A stretch of 64,000 nt of DNA from Thiobacter sp. AK1 (GTDB taxonomy: Bacteria > Pseudomonadota > Gammaproteobacteria > Burkholderiales > Thiobacteraceae), in assembly GCF_039822265.1 (NCBI RefSeq), contig NZ_JBAJEX010000010.1, forward strand, positions 1-64,000. The letters run 5' to 3'. Below, in pieces: positions 28,366-39,423 of this stretch. The notes under the pieces were generated by a model. That model was not told the origin of the DNA and did not search any database. It was given only the letters and a program-made list of their open reading frames with translations. Each line of letters starts with the position of its first letter. The first letter of the stretch is position 1. The position numbers and the translations under genes were made by a program.

Positions 28366-31185
28366 TCAGGCCGCCCCGCCAGCCAGCGCCGGGTGGTCGG
28401 CGCGGGGCATGTCCAGGTGATAGCCTTGCACCAGGTCCACGCCGAAGCGGCGCAGCATGGCCAGGGTATCCTCGTCTTCCACGTATTCCGCGATCACCGT
28501 CTTGCGCATGCCACGGGCCACGTCGACGATGGCCTTGACGAATACCTGGTTGTCGTAATCGTTGGGCAGGTTGCGGATGAACAGGCCATCGATTTTCAAA
28601 ATGTCCGCCTTGAGGTGTTTGAGGTAGGCAAACGAGGAGAAGCCACTGCCGAAGTCGTCCAGGCAGATGCGACAGCCGGTCACGTGCAGCGCTTCGATGA
28701 AGCGTTGGGCATCGTGCAAGTCGGACACTGCCGCCGTCTCTGTGAGCTCCACCATCAGGCGATGAGGTTCCACCCCATGCTGGGCCAGGGTCTCGCCGAT
28801 GAACTGGGGCAATAGCGGGTCGTCGAAGGAGCGGCCCGAGATGTTCACCGCCAGCGAGGGGCGTTCCGGCGCCTGGGCCAGGAGCTTCACGCTCTCCGTG
28901 ATCACCCAGCGGTCGATGTCGAGGATCTTGCCGTTGGCTTCCGCTACCGGAATGAAATGGCCAGGCATGATCAGGCGATCGGGATCGGCCTCGTCCACCA
29001 TGCGCACCAGGACCTCCAGATGGGAAAGGCGCTGGTCATGGGCGCCATAGATGCCCTGGAAGTGCAGACGCAGCAGACCCTTCTCTAGGGCGTTGACGAT
29101 GCGCTCGTTCCAAGTGAGGCGCGAAAGCATTTGGCGCGAGGCGTCAAGATCGGCGCGGTACACTCGCCAGGCGTTCTTGCCGGCTTCCTTGGCCTGATAC
29201 ATGGCGGTGTCGGCGTGGGCGATCAGTTCTTCCGCGTTGTCGGCATGGTCGGGATAGAGGGCAATGCCCAGGCTGGTGGTGAGACGAATGTTTTGTCCCT
29301 CAAAGCGGAAGGGAATTTGGGAGATGGCGCGCACGATGCGCTCGCCCAGCATGGAGGCTTCCTTTTCGCTGGCGTCTGGCATTAGCACGGCGAATTCGTC
29401 GCCCCCCAGGCGGCTGAAGATTTCATTGCGTCGGATTAGCGAACTCACCTCGCCGGCCACACGGATCAACATGGCATCGCCGGCGCGATGGCCGAAGGTA
29501 TCGTTCACGTACTTGAACTCATCCAGGTCGAAAAAGAGCAGCGCGCCGTGGGACTGGCGTCGGTCCGCGTCGGCCACCATGCGCGTGAGTTCTTCCTGGA
29601 AACGGTGCCGGTTGTAGAGCCCGGTGAGGGAATCGCGCTCGGCCAGGTAGATGAGCTGCTCCGCGGTCTGCCGCTCGCGTGTCACGTCTTCATAGATCCA
29701 TAGACGGCCGATGAAGCGACCTTCCGCATCGCGCACGGGATAGGAGACCTGGGTCACCACGCGCCCGTCGGCCATGGTGATTTCGAACGTGTCACTCACC
29801 TCATGGGTGCTGGTCACTTCCAGCACGTGCCGGGAGAAATGGTCGGGTCGGGCTAGCACGTTGGCGGAGTAGGTCAGCACATCGGTGGTCAGGCGGCCGG
29901 TGAGTTCGACGCCGTCGCGGATGAGCCAGATGCGGCGGAAAGCGGCATTGACATAGATCACACGATTTTCCGCGCTCTCGAACAGGATGCCGATGTTCAT
30001 CGCCGACAAGAGCGAGGCTAGGCGTGCCTGTTCCTGGTGCGCCTGTTCCAGCAGACGGCGCTGGATATCTTCCGACTGCTTCAGCTCCTCGATCGCTTCT
30101 TGCAGCACGAGCTGGGATTGCTTGAGCTCGGAGATGTCGCGGATGCTCATGCGGATGCCCAGATACTCGCCCTGCGCGCCGTAAATGGGCTGCCACGCGG
30201 CAGAGCACCAGACGCTTTGCCCATCCTTGCGCCGGATCCGTAGCTCGTAGTTGTCGCCGGAAGTGCCGGCGATGGCGCGCTTGAAGTGGGCATAGACGGC
30301 CTCGCTGTCCTCCGGGGCGAGCAGAGGCAGAGGATAGTCGGGCATGGCTATCACCTCCTCGGGCGTGTAGCCGGTGATGCGGCGCACCGAGGGGTTCACC
30401 CACACCAATTTGCCGTCGGGGGCAAGCCAAGATTCCCAGTCGTAGGTGTAATCGGCGATGGCATGGAAGCGCTGCTGTGCTTCGCGCAAGGCCTGGATGC
30501 GGTTTTGCACCGCCGCCGACATCTGGTTGAAGCTTCTGGTCAGGGTGGCCACCTCGTCGCTGCCCCGCACCGGCAGGCGAATGTCGAAATGGCCGGCGGC
30601 CACGTCCTGACTCGCCCGGGTGAGGCGTGCGAGACGGCGGGTGAGCCAATAACCCAGCAGGGTCAGCAAAAGCAAAGAAAGCAGCAGCACGGCGATGGCG
30701 ATGGTGAGGCCTTCTCGCAGGAGCTTTTGCTGGGTGTCTTTCAGGAAGCGGGTGGACAGGCCGTAGCGCAGCTCACCACGCACCGAGCCTGCCGCGGCAA
30801 TGGGCAGGTGGGCGTGGAAGACCTCCGTTCGCCCCAAGGCGCTGTCCTGATCCGGCGGTGGCAAGGGCGTTGTGCGGTCCCAACCCACGGAAGCGGCGAT
30901 CTGCCCCAGGTTGTCGTATAGCACCAGATAGACGAGCCCCTCCCGGCTTTGTAGCTCGCTGAGAATTTCCCGCAGCGTGGCGTAATCCCGCTGCGCCAGG
31001 GGGGCCACCAGAGCCGCCCGCAGCAAGAGTTGCAGTTCCTGGTTGTGGGCGCGGGCCTGGGCCGTGAGGCTGTCTTCCAGCAGGCGCGCGCCATTGGCGA
31101 GCAGCAGGCCGACGATGACGAGCTCAACCAATACCGTCGCCGCCACCAGACGGAAACGCAGGGAATAAAGCAGGCGGCGCATCAT
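28366..31185 (-). CDS. Membrane PAS-PAS-GGDEF-EAL sensor protein
   Basis: A 939-residue inner-membrane protein. Order: N-terminal TM (VAATVLVELVIVGLLLANG), periplasmic sensor about 35-165, second TM (AIAVLLLSLLLLTLLGYWL), HAMP (about 185-240), PAS (about 255-370) and a second PAS (about 400-500), GGDEF (about 520-685) with intact LGGDEFAVLM, EAL (about 700-935) with LEVLVRM, AVNISGRSF, LTETAAV, CLDDFGSGFSSFAYL and KIDGLFI. Both catalytic cores look intact, so it may make or degrade cyclic di-GMP in response to an envelope and a PAS signal. Confidence 0.94.
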   Translation of the reverse strand: MMRRLLYSLRFRLVAATVLVELVIVGLLLANGARLLEDSLTAQARAHNQELQLLLRAALVAPLAQRDYATLREILSELQSREGLVYLVLYDNLGQIAASVGWDRTTPLPPPDQDSALGRTEVFHAHLPIAAAGSVRGELRYGLSTRFLKDTQQKLLREGLTIAIAVLLLSLLLLTLLGYWLTRRLARLTRASQDVAAGHFDIRLPVRGSDEVATLTRSFNQMSAAVQNRIQALREAQQRFHAIADYTYDWESWLAPDGKLVWVNPSVRRITGYTPEEVIAMPDYPLPLLAPEDSEAVYAHFKRAIAGTSGDNYELRIRRKDGQSVWCSAAWQPIYGAQGEYLGIRMSIRDISELKQSQLVLQEAIEELKQSEDIQRRLLEQAHQEQARLASLLSAMNIGILFESAENRVIYVNAAFRRIWLIRDGVELTGRLTTDVLTYSANVLARPDHFSRHVLEVTSTHEVSDTFEITMADGRVVTQVSYPVRDAEGRFIGRLWIYEDVTRERQTAEQLIYLAERDSLTGLYNRHRFQEELTRMVADADRRQSHGALLFFDLDEFKYVNDTFGHRAGDAMLIRVAGEVSSLIRRNEIFSRLGGDEFAVLMPDASEKEASMLGERIVRAISQIPFRFEGQNIRLTTSLGIALYPDHADNAEELIAHADTAMYQAKEAGKNAWRVYRADLDASRQMLSRLTWNERIVNALEKGLLRLHFQGIYGAHDQRLSHLEVLVRMVDEADPDRLIMPGHFIPVAEANGKILDIDRWVITESVKLLAQAPERPSLAVNISGRSFDDPLLPQFIGETLAQHGVEPHRLMVELTETAAVSDLHDAQRFIEALHVTGCRICLDDFGSGFSSFAYLKHLKADILKIDGLFIRNLPNDYDNQVFVKAIVDVARGMRKTVIAEYVEDEDTLAMLRRFGVDLVQGYHLDMPRADHPALAGGAA

Positions 31186-31378
31186 CGCTGCGACCCTTTC
31201 TGGCGTGGCGGCCAGATGGGGGCAAGCGGGCGCCCACCGCTGTGGTGTGTGTCCTCCATGCTTCTCCCTTCCTGGAAGCAGACATGCCGCCCAGGCGGTC
31301 TATTGTCGTGGCGGGAATGCTAGCACGGGTGCCGACGGGGGCAAACGCCAGCCGCGCAGGCACACCGCGACGAGAAGC

Positions 31379-32725
31379 TTAGAGCCGCTTAACGAATACC
31401 TTGGACCGGCGCTGGTAGTTGTAGAGGGCCTGCTTCTGGTGTGGCAGCGCGTCCACGCCGGCCTCCGCGAAGCCGTGTTCCACGAACCAGTGGGCGGTGC
31501 GGGTGGTGAGCACGAACAGACGTTTGAGCTTTTTGCGCCGCGCGATGTCTTCCATCTTGGCCAGGATCAAGGTGCCGCGGCCGGCGTCGCGGTAATCCGG
31601 ATGCACCGCCAGGCAGGCGAGCTCGGCCGCCTTTTCCTCCGGGAACGGATAGAGCGCGGCGCAACCGATGATGATGCCGTCGTGGTCCAGCACGTAGAAG
31701 CGGTCGATCTCCATTTCCAGCAGCTCCCGCGAGCGGCGCACCAGAATCCCCTCTGTCTCCAGCGGCTCGATCAGGGCCAGGATGCCGCCCACGTCGTCTA
31801 TGGTGGCTTGACGGAATTGCTCGACCGGTTCCTGGGTGATCATGGTGCCCACCCCTTCCCGGGTGAACAGCTCCTGGATGATCGCGCCATCCACGTGTCG
31901 GCTGATGAGATGGGCGCGGCCCACGCCGTTGCGGCAGGCTTTGATGGCGCAGGGCAGGTAGAGGGAGACGTCGGAGGTGGCGTCCTTCATGCCGCGCAGC
32001 ACCTGCTCGGCTTGCTGGGTGGTGAGTTCCTTGAGCAGCTTGCCTTTGCGGTCAGTGACGCCAGGCGTTTCCATCAGAAAGATGAGCTTCTCCGCCTTCA
32101 AGGCGATGGCGGCGGCGGTGGCCACGTCCTCCAGCGTGAGATTGAACACCTCGCCGGTGGGCGAATACCCCACGGGGGAGAGGAGCACGATCTCGTTCTG
32201 ATCCAGCCGCCGCTTAATGGCCACCGCGTCGATCTTGCGCACTTCGCCCGTGTGTTGTAGGTCCACGCCTTCGCGCACGCCCATGGGCTGGGCGGTGACG
32301 AAGTTGCCGCTGGCCACGCGGATGTCGGCGCCGGCCATGGGCGAGTTGGGCAGCCCCATGGACAACAGCGCCTCGATTTCCACCCGCACCGAACCGGCAG
32401 CCTCCTTGACGCAGGCCAGCGCCTCGGCATCGGTGATGCGCAAGCCGCCGGCGTATTTCATGGCCACGCCCCGCTCCTTGAGTTCGGCCTCGATCTGGGG
32501 CCGCGCGCCGTGCACCAGTACCACTCGCACGTCCAGGGCGTTGAGCAGGTTGATGTCATGGGCGAGTCGGACGAAATCCCCCTCGCTCACCACCTCGCCA
32601 CCAAAGGCGATGACGAAGGTGCGCCCACCGAAGGCGTGGATGTAGGGTGCCGCCGAGCGGAACCAGTTGACGAACTCTTGGTTACGGGTCGGATGGCGCC
32701 GTTTTGATTCGGTTTTGCTGTTCAT
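31379..32725 (-). CDS. argA: Amino-acid N-acetyltransferase (N-acetylglutamate synthase)
   Basis: About 448 residues: an N-terminal amino-acid-kinase-like domain (FVIAFGGEVVSEGDFVRLAH, VVLVHGARPQIEAELKERG) that binds arginine as feedback inhibitor, and a C-terminal GNAT domain (LACLAVHPDYRDAGRGTLIL). Catalyses the first step of arginine synthesis. The ATG at 32725 gives the usual ArgA length; an ATG at 32770 directly adjoining the rsmE stop would add 15 residues. Confidence 0.94.
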   Translation of the reverse strand: MNSKTESKRRHPTRNQEFVNWFRSAAPYIHAFGGRTFVIAFGGEVVSEGDFVRLAHDINLLNALDVRVVLVHGARPQIEAELKERGVAMKYAGGLRITDAEALACVKEAAGSVRVEIEALLSMGLPNSPMAGADIRVASGNFVTAQPMGVREGVDLQHTGEVRKIDAVAIKRRLDQNEIVLLSPVGYSPTGEVFNLTLEDVATAAAIALKAEKLIFLMETPGVTDRKGKLLKELTTQQAEQVLRGMKDATSDVSLYLPCAIKACRNGVGRAHLISRHVDGAIIQELFTREGVGTMITQEPVEQFRQATIDDVGGILALIEPLETEGILVRRSRELLEMEIDRFYVLDHDGIIIGCAALYPFPEEKAAELACLAVHPDYRDAGRGTLILAKMEDIARRKKLKRLFVLTTRTAHWFVEHGFAEAGVDALPHQKQALYNYQRRSKVFVKRL

Positions 32726-32770
32726 GGCCGGTGTGGCTGGTTGAACGGACGAAGTGTAACGGACTGACAT

Positions 32771-33499
32771 TCAGAAATCGCCCCATAGCGCGTGCATGGC
32801 CGCCAGGGCGGCTAAGGCGGCGGTCTCGGTGCGCAGGATGCGGGGCCCCAGGCGCACCGGCTCAAACCCCCGGCTTTGCGCCAAGGTACGCTCGGCCTCG
32901 CTCAAGCCGCCTTCCGGGCCTACCAGGAGGATCACCGGCCCCTGTGGTGCGGCGAGGTTGCCAAGCCGGGTCGTCGCCTCTGGCGAGAGCATGAGCCGCA
33001 AGCCGGCAGGCACTGTCGCAAGCCAATCCGATAGCCTTAGCGGCGGGTGCACAGGCGGCACCCGGCTGCGCCCGCTTTGCTCGCAGGCGGCGATCACCAC
33101 CCGCCGCCAGTGGGACAAGCGTTTATCCGCCCGCTCTCCCGTCAGGCGCACTACACTGCGCTGCGCCGCGATCGGCCAGATTTCGGTCACACCCAGTTCC
33201 ACCGCTTTCTGCAGCGTATAGTCCATGCGCTCGCCGCTGGCGATGCCCTGGCCGAGGATCACCGCGAAAGGCGGTTCCGGGTCGCTGCTGGTGGCGTCTT
33301 CCACGGCCAGCGTCACGACTTTGCGCTCGATTCTTTGGATACGGGCGCGGAATTCCCGTCCCTCGCCATCAAATACGAAGAGGGCGTCGTCTTCTTTCAT
33401 GCGCAGCACATGCAACGCGTGGTGGCTTGCCTCCGGCGGCAGCGGCAGGCTCATGCCGGGGACAAGCGGGCCAGGACAGTGAAAACGCGGCAGGCGCAC
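32771..33499 (-). CDS. rsmE: 16S rRNA (uracil-1498-N3)-methyltransferase
   Basis: A 242-residue SPOUT methyltransferase acting on the 30S decoding region. Family blocks are HALHVLRMKEDDALFVFDGEG split across the PUA-like N-terminus, LGQGIASGERMDYTLQKAVE, ELGVTEIWPIAAQRSV and the knot motif LLVGPEGGLSEAE followed by LGPRILRTETAALAAL. Situated five bases after the PhnD-like gene stop and adjacent to argA. Confidence 0.96.
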   Translation of the reverse strand: MRLPRFHCPGPLVPGMSLPLPPEASHHALHVLRMKEDDALFVFDGEGREFRARIQRIERKVVTLAVEDATSSDPEPPFAVILGQGIASGERMDYTLQKAVELGVTEIWPIAAQRSVVRLTGERADKRLSHWRRVVIAACEQSGRSRVPPVHPPLRLSDWLATVPAGLRLMLSPEATTRLGNLAAPQGPVILLVGPEGGLSEAERTLAQSRGFEPVRLGPRILRTETAALAALAAMHALWGDF

Positions 33500-33504
33500 G
33501 AGAT

Positions 33505-34344
33505 TCAGCGCGGCGCGCGCAATGCGGCGCGCAGCTCCGGTAAATAGGGATCGAGGCTTTTCAACTCGGCTTCGGTGGGTGGGCGTAGGCCCAGATACCC
33601 CAGTTTGTCGATGAACTGCCGACCCTCGGCCGTCTGTTCCACGAATTCCTGGATCAGGCGGGCAAAGCGCGCCGCTTCCGCGGCGCCCAGGTCCGACCGG
33701 GCCAGGATCATCACGTGGGGTAGGCTGCGGCCCCTGGCTAGCAAAGCCAGTCCCTCACGTTGTTCCAGCGGCAGTTGCAGGAAGGCGGTGTTGGATAGGA
33801 CCGCCGCATCCACTGCGCCCTCGCGTACCGCCAGGGCGGAGGAATTATGGGAGGGCATTTGCCTGAGGATCACGTCCCGGCCAGGCTCTAATCCCTGTTC
33901 ACGCAGCATGTTTATCGCTTGTTGGGTGACGATGGCCAAGGAATCAGGGGTGGCTAGGATTTTGCCCCGCAGATCGGCCAGGCTGCGCACGGGGCCACCG
34001 TGGGGCACGATGAACACTGCCGCGAGGTCGCGCTGGGGGCGCAACAGGGGGCGGTAGCCGGCGTCCACTTGTGCCAGGCGGGCGAAATGGGGCGCGGTCA
34101 CGACCAGGGGATAGGCGCCGGTGAGGGTGCGTTCCACGAAGGTGCGCATGTCGGGTGCGGTGACCACCAGCACTGGCCGGCCCAGACGGTTTTCCAGAAA
34201 CCGCTGGAGTGGCTCATAGGTGTTGAGCAAGGCGCGGGTGGAAAGATAGGGAAAGACGCCCAATTCCAACGCCGCGGGCGCCGTCGGCTGCGCATGCGCG
34301 GGCGCGAGGCTCGCGAGGAGAAAGAGCAAAAGCAGGCGTCGCAT
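33505..34344 (-). CDS. PhnD-like periplasmic substrate-binding protein
   Basis: A 279-residue exported protein with a signal peptide (MRRLLLLFLLASLAPAHAQ) and a type II periplasmic-binding fold of the phosphate/phosphite/phosphonate family: LGVFPYLSTRALLNTYEPL, ATPDSLAIVTQQAIN and VDAAVLSNTAFLQL. No ABC permease or ATPase is adjacent, so it may be an orphan binding protein or feed a two-component or distant transporter. Starts at 34359 or 34389 are also possible. Ligand unknown. Confidence 0.85.
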   Translation of the reverse strand: MRRLLLLFLLASLAPAHAQPTAPAALELGVFPYLSTRALLNTYEPLQRFLENRLGRPVLVVTAPDMRTFVERTLTGAYPLVVTAPHFARLAQVDAGYRPLLRPQRDLAAVFIVPHGGPVRSLADLRGKILATPDSLAIVTQQAINMLREQGLEPGRDVILRQMPSHNSSALAVREGAVDAAVLSNTAFLQLPLEQREGLALLARGRSLPHVMILARSDLGAAEAARFARLIQEFVEQTAEGRQFIDKLGYLGLRPPTEAELKSLDPYLPELRAALRAPR

Positions 34345-34561
34345 CGGCGATTCAGGCATGGGGGTGGCGCAGCGGGTTCTAGTTTGCATGCTAGCACGGG
34401 CATGAGGGTCGTGAAATGTTGCGGGCCAAGGAGTTGCAGCCGATGGGGGTGATCAAAGGGGGAGGTAGGCAGTCGAAGGGGGCGCCCGGTGCGGGCTGGT
34501 GAAATCCTGAGGGGCCGTTATACACTGCGTGGTACAAATTCGGTTTCACGAGGAGGATTCC

Positions 34562-35125
34562 ATGGTCAGTCTCACCACACCCGTTTGCGAATTCGGTCGC
34601 AAGGCGCCCGATTTCGATCTGCTCGGCGTCGATGGCAAACGCTACACCCTGGCCGATGTGCGCGGCCCGAAGGGGCTATTGGTCATGTTCATCTGCAATC
34701 ACTGCCCCTACGTCAAGGCGGTGCGCAGTCGCATCATTCGCGATGCGCGCGATCTGGCTGCGCAGGGCATTGGCGTGGTGGCCATCAATTCCAACGATGC
34801 CAGCCAGTACCCCGAGGATTCCTTCGAGGCCATGAAACAGGTGGCGGCGGAATACGGCTACCCCTTCCCCTACCTGTATGACGAGACCCAGGCCGTTGCC
34901 CGGGCCTATGGCGCCGTGTGCACGCCGGATTTCTTTGGCTTCAACGCCGATCTCGAATTGCAGTACCGTGGCCGGCTCGATGCCTCGCGCAAGGAAACCG
35001 CGCCGGAGGACGCGCGCCGCGAACTCTATGAGGCGATGGTAGAGATCGCCCGCACCGGTCGTGGACCGGCAGAGCAGATTCCCAGCATGGGCTGTTCCAT
35101 CAAGTGGAAGAACGAGGGCGCGTAA
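34562..35125 (+). CDS. Thioredoxin-fold redoxin (AhpC/TSA-like)
   Basis: A 187-residue cytoplasmic thioredoxin-fold protein. The active-site region FICNHCPYVKAV has one cysteine before the first helix and a second two residues earlier rather than a CxxC. GRKAPDFDLLGVDGKRYTL is the standard redoxin N-terminus. An AGGAGGATTC ribosome site precedes the ATG. Homologues are usually annotated only as thioredoxin family protein. Six bases separate it from the phosphatase gene, suggesting an operon. Confidence 0.85.
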   Translation: MVSLTTPVCEFGRKAPDFDLLGVDGKRYTLADVRGPKGLLVMFICNHCPYVKAVRSRIIRDARDLAAQGIGVVAINSNDASQYPEDSFEAMKQVAAEYGYPFPYLYDETQAVARAYGAVCTPDFFGFNADLELQYRGRLDASRKETAPEDARRELYEAMVEIARTGRGPAEQIPSMGCSIKWKNEGA

Positions 35126-35131
35126 CACTCC

Positions 35132-35917
35132 ATGCTCGACGCCATCATCCACGCCACTAAGCAGGTCGCGCAGCACGAAATCGTGCCGCGCTATTTGCGC
35201 GTGGCCCATGAGCACAAGGTGGATGGCAGTCTGTGCACCATCGCCGACACCGAAGCCCAGGCTGCGCTGGGGCGCGCCTTGCGGGACATTGCCGACTGCC
35301 CGGTGTTGGGGGAGGAGATGGGCAGCGAGGAGCAACAGCGGCTCTGGCAAGCGGGGCGGCAAGGCCTGTGGGTGATCGATCCCATCGACGGCACGTCCAA
35401 CTTCGTCAACGGCCTACCCTATTTCGCGGTGTCCATTGGCTTTCTGCGCGAGGGCCGACCCGAGCTGGGTGTGATCTACGCGCCCGAGCTAGACGAAATG
35501 TTCTGGGCCGAACGTGGCCGGGGCGCCTTCCTGAACGGAGAGGCTTTGCCCATCAAGGAACGGCCGCCGACCAATCTGGGTGCCGCCCTCGCCGGAGTGG
35601 ACCTCAAGCGCCTGGATCGTAAGCTCGCCGCCGAGCTCGCGGCGCGGCCGCCCTACCGCTCTCAGCGCAACTTTGGCTCCAGCGCGCTCGACTGGTGTTT
35701 CGTTGCCGCCGGCCGCTTCGACGTCTATCTCCACGGCGGCCAGAAGCTGTGGGACTACGCCGCAGGCGCACTCATCCTGGAGGAAGCGGGCGGTCGCATC
35801 GCCACCCTCGAGGTGGACGATTTCTGGTCCGCCAACCCGTGGAAGCGCTCCGTCATCGCCGCCTGGCATGGCCCCACCTTCGAGGCGTGGCGGGCGTGGG
35901 TGCGTCAGCCCCGCTGA
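35132..35917 (+). CDS. Inositol monophosphatase / bisphosphate nucleotidase family protein
   Basis: A 261-residue metal-dependent phosphatase. The metal sites are GEEMGSEE and VIDPIDGTSNFVNGLP (DPIDGT), and the third metal aspartate is in LWDYAAGALILEEAGG. Members hydrolyse inositol phosphates, fructose-1,6-bisphosphate or 3'-phosphoadenosine phosphates. Position just before a Calvin-cycle operon is compatible with a sugar-phosphate role but the substrate is not set by sequence. Confidence 0.88.
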   Translation: MLDAIIHATKQVAQHEIVPRYLRVAHEHKVDGSLCTIADTEAQAALGRALRDIADCPVLGEEMGSEEQQRLWQAGRQGLWVIDPIDGTSNFVNGLPYFAVSIGFLREGRPELGVIYAPELDEMFWAERGRGAFLNGEALPIKERPPTNLGAALAGVDLKRLDRKLAAELAARPPYRSQRNFGSSALDWCFVAAGRFDVYLHGGQKLWDYAAGALILEEAGGRIATLEVDDFWSANPWKRSVIAAWHGPTFEAWRAWVRQPR

Positions 35918-35998
35918 CACGCGAAACGGTGGGCCCCGCCGCCGCGCGGTGCCGGTTTTTGTTATCTAACCCATTGAACTTTATGATTTAATCTCCGG

Positions 35999-36028
35999 TT
36001 GCCAAGCTTCGGCCGGGTGGGGGATAAT
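35999..36028 (+). promoter_or_regulatory. Candidate sigma-70 promoter for tkt operon
   Basis: TTGCCA at 35999-36004 and GATAAT at 36023-36028 with an 18-base spacer, about 160 bp before tkt. The 35918-36191 gap holds no gene and is AT-richer near this site. A long leader would follow. Candidate only. Confidence 0.45.
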
Positions 36029-36191
36029 TTCAGCTTTCGCTTAACAAGACTCCGCGACCAAGCGGGGCATGGCTGGCGCCCCGGTTTCATTCCAACCCTA
36101 ACACCCGCCCAGCACGACACGATGCGACGGATGGACCCGGCCGAATTGGCCGGGTGGAGTAGGTTTCCCAAAAACAGAAGGACGTTCTGAC

Positions 36192-38177
36192 ATGGCAACT
36201 CGCAAAGACCTGGCCAACGCGATCCGCATCCTGGCCATCGACGCCGTGGAAAAGGCCAAATCCGGTCATCCCGGCGCGCCCATGGGCATGGCCGAAATCG
36301 CCGAAGTGCTCTGGAACCACCACCTGCGCCACAACCCCAACAATCCCAAGTGGCCGGACCGCGACCGCTTCGTGCTTTCCAACGGGCATGGCTCCATGCT
36401 TCTGTACGCGCTGCTGCATTTGACGGGTTATGACTTGCCCATGGAGGAAATCAAGCGCTTCCGCCAGCTTCACTCCAAGACGCCGGGCCATCCCGAATAC
36501 GGTTACACGCCTGGCGTCGAGACCACCACCGGCCCTTTGGGGCAGGGCATTTCCAACGCGGTGGGGATGGCGCTCGCGGAAAAGATCCTGGCCCAGCAGT
36601 TCAACAAGCCTGGCCACGAGATCGTGGACCACTACACCTATGTCTTCCTGGGCGATGGTTGCATGATGGAGGGCATTTCCCACGAGGCGTGCTCCCTCGC
36701 CGGCACCTGGGGGCTCAATAAGCTGATCGCGATCTACGACGACAACGGCATCTCCATCGACGGCCACGTGGACGGCTGGTTCACCGACGACACGCCGGGC
36801 CGGTTCGAGGCCTATGGCTGGAACGTGATCCGCAACGTGGACGGTCATGACCCGATGGCGGTGGACGCCGCTCTGCGCGCCGCCAAGGAATCAAAAGACA
36901 AGCCCACCCTCATTTGCTGCAAGACCATCATCGGCAAGGGCTCACCCAACAAGGAAGGCACGCACGACGTGCATGGTGCCGCCCTGGGCGAAGACGAGGT
37001 GGAAGCCACCCGCAAGAACCTGGGCTGGACTTATCCACCTTTCGAGATTCCCCAGGATATCTACGAAGGCTGGGATTGCCGCACCAAGGGCCAGGGGCTG
37101 GAAAACCTCTGGAATAACAAGTTTGCCGAGTACAAGAAGGCTTATCCCGCCGAAGCAGCGGAATTCGAGCGGCGCATGAAGGGCGAGTTGCCGGCCAACT
37201 GGAAGGAGCATGTGGCGCAGGCGCTGGCCGCCATCAACGAGAAGGGGGAGAACGTCGCCACCCGTAAGGCTTCCCAGATCGCCATCAACGCTTTGGCGCC
37301 CATACTGCCCGAGTTTGTGGGGGGCTCCGCCGACCTCACCGGCTCCAATCTCACCAACTGGTCCGGCTGCCATCACACCCATGGCAAGAAGATTGGCAAT
37401 TATTTCAGCTACGGCGTGCGTGAGTTCGGTATGGCCGCCATCATGAACGGCATGGCGCTGCATGGCGGGGTGCTGCCTTTCGGTGGCACCTTCCTCATGT
37501 TCTCCGAATATTCCCGTAACGCCCTGCGCATGGCTGCGCTGATGAAGCAGCGCGTGATCCACGTGTTCACCCACGATTCGATTGGTCTGGGCGAGGACGG
37601 TCCCACCCATCAGCCGGTGGAGCAGACCGCCACCCTGCGCCTGATGCCCAACATGGAAGTCTGGCGGCCCTGCGACACCGTGGAGACCATGCAGGCTTGG
37701 GTGGCCGCAGTGGAGAAGAGGGACGGTCCTACGAGTCTCATCCTGTCCCGCCAGAACCTCAAGTTCCAGAAGCGCACGCCGGAGCAGATTGCGGCCATCC
37801 GGCGGGGCGGCTACGTGCTCGCCGACGCGGCCCAGCCTAAGGTCGTGCTGATCGCAACCGGCTCCGAGGTGCAGCTCGCGCTCGATGCCAAGGCGGTGCT
37901 GGACGGGCAGGGTATTGCCACGCGCGTGGTGTCCATGCCTTCCACCACCACCTTCGATCGTCAGGATCAGGCCTACAAGGACAGCGTGCTACCCAAGGGC
38001 GTCAAGCGTGTGGCCATCGAGGCCGGCGTGACCGACGGCTGGTACAAGTATGTGGGTTCGGACGGCGCCATCGTCGGCATGAATCGCTTTGGTGAATCGG
38101 CGCCCGCAGCCGACCTGTTCAAGGAGTTCGGTTTCACCGTCGAGAACGTGGTCAACACCGTCAAGAGCATTCTCTAA
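36192..38177 (+). CDS. tkt: Transketolase
   Basis: A 661-residue thiamine-diphosphate enzyme of the Calvin cycle and pentose phosphate pathway. Signatures: [20 protein letters not shown], the ThDP motif [30 protein letters not shown] and [20 protein letters not shown]. An AGAAGGACG ribosome site lies just before the ATG. First gene of tkt-gap-pgk-pyk-fba, so in an autotroph it would act as CbbT. Confidence 0.98.
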   Translation: MATRKDLANAIRILAIDAVEKAKSGHPGAPMGMAEIAEVLWNHHLRHNPNNPKWPDRDRFVLSNGHGSMLLYALLHLTGYDLPMEEIKRFRQLHSKTPGHPEYGYTPGVETTTGPLGQGISNAVGMALAEKILAQQFNKPGHEIVDHYTYVFLGDGCMMEGISHEACSLAGTWGLNKLIAIYDDNGISIDGHVDGWFTDDTPGRFEAYGWNVIRNVDGHDPMAVDAALRAAKESKDKPTLICCKTIIGKGSPNKEGTHDVHGAALGEDEVEATRKNLGWTYPPFEIPQDIYEGWDCRTKGQGLENLWNNKFAEYKKAYPAEAAEFERRMKGELPANWKEHVAQALAAINEKGENVATRKASQIAINALAPILPEFVGGSADLTGSNLTNWSGCHHTHGKKIGNYFSYGVREFGMAAIMNGMALHGGVLPFGGTFLMFSEYSRNALRMAALMKQRVIHVFTHDSIGLGEDGPTHQPVEQTATLRLMPNMEVWRPCDTVETMQAWVAAVEKRDGPTSLILSRQNLKFQKRTPEQIAAIRRGGYVLADAAQPKVVLIATGSEVQLALDAKAVLDGQGIATRVVSMPSTTTFDRQDQAYKDSVLPKGVKRVAIEAGVTDGWYKYVGSDGAIVGMNRFGESAPAADLFKEFGFTVENVVNTVKSIL

Positions 38178-38188
38178 ACCCGTGGCGA

Positions 38189-38220
38189 GGGACACACGGG
38201 GCCGGTGGTCCCGGTGTCCC
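38189..38220 (+). other. mRNA stem-loop between tkt and gap
   Basis: GGGACACACGGG, nine-base loop, CCCGGTGTCCC: an 11-bp stem with one bulged base. No T-run follows, so it more likely stabilises or is a processing boundary of the mRNA than a terminator. Confidence 0.5.
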
Positions 38221-38272
38221 GTGTCTTCCTCGTCATCGCAGGATTCTTGTTCTTTACTTTCAAGGAGAGTAA

Positions 38273-39277
<1,005 letters not shown>

Positions 39278-39295
39278 TTCCGTTGCGAGGGCGTC

Positions 39296-39331
39296 GATGC
39301 AGGCCATAAGGTTTTTCTTGTGGCTTGCATC
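39296..39331 (+). other. mRNA stem-loop between gap and pgk
   Basis: GATGCAGGCCATAAG, six-base loop GTTTTT, CTTGTGGCTTGCATC: 15 pairs of which two are G-U type. No downstream T-tract, so likely an mRNA-stabilising or processing hairpin. Confidence 0.55.
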
Positions 39332-39423
39332 CGGCAGCCGGGTGCGTCGATTTTCCTGCGCCGTGAGGCGTAAGGCATGGATGCGATCCATCCCTTACAC
39401 CTTATCGCAATCAGGAGAGAGTC

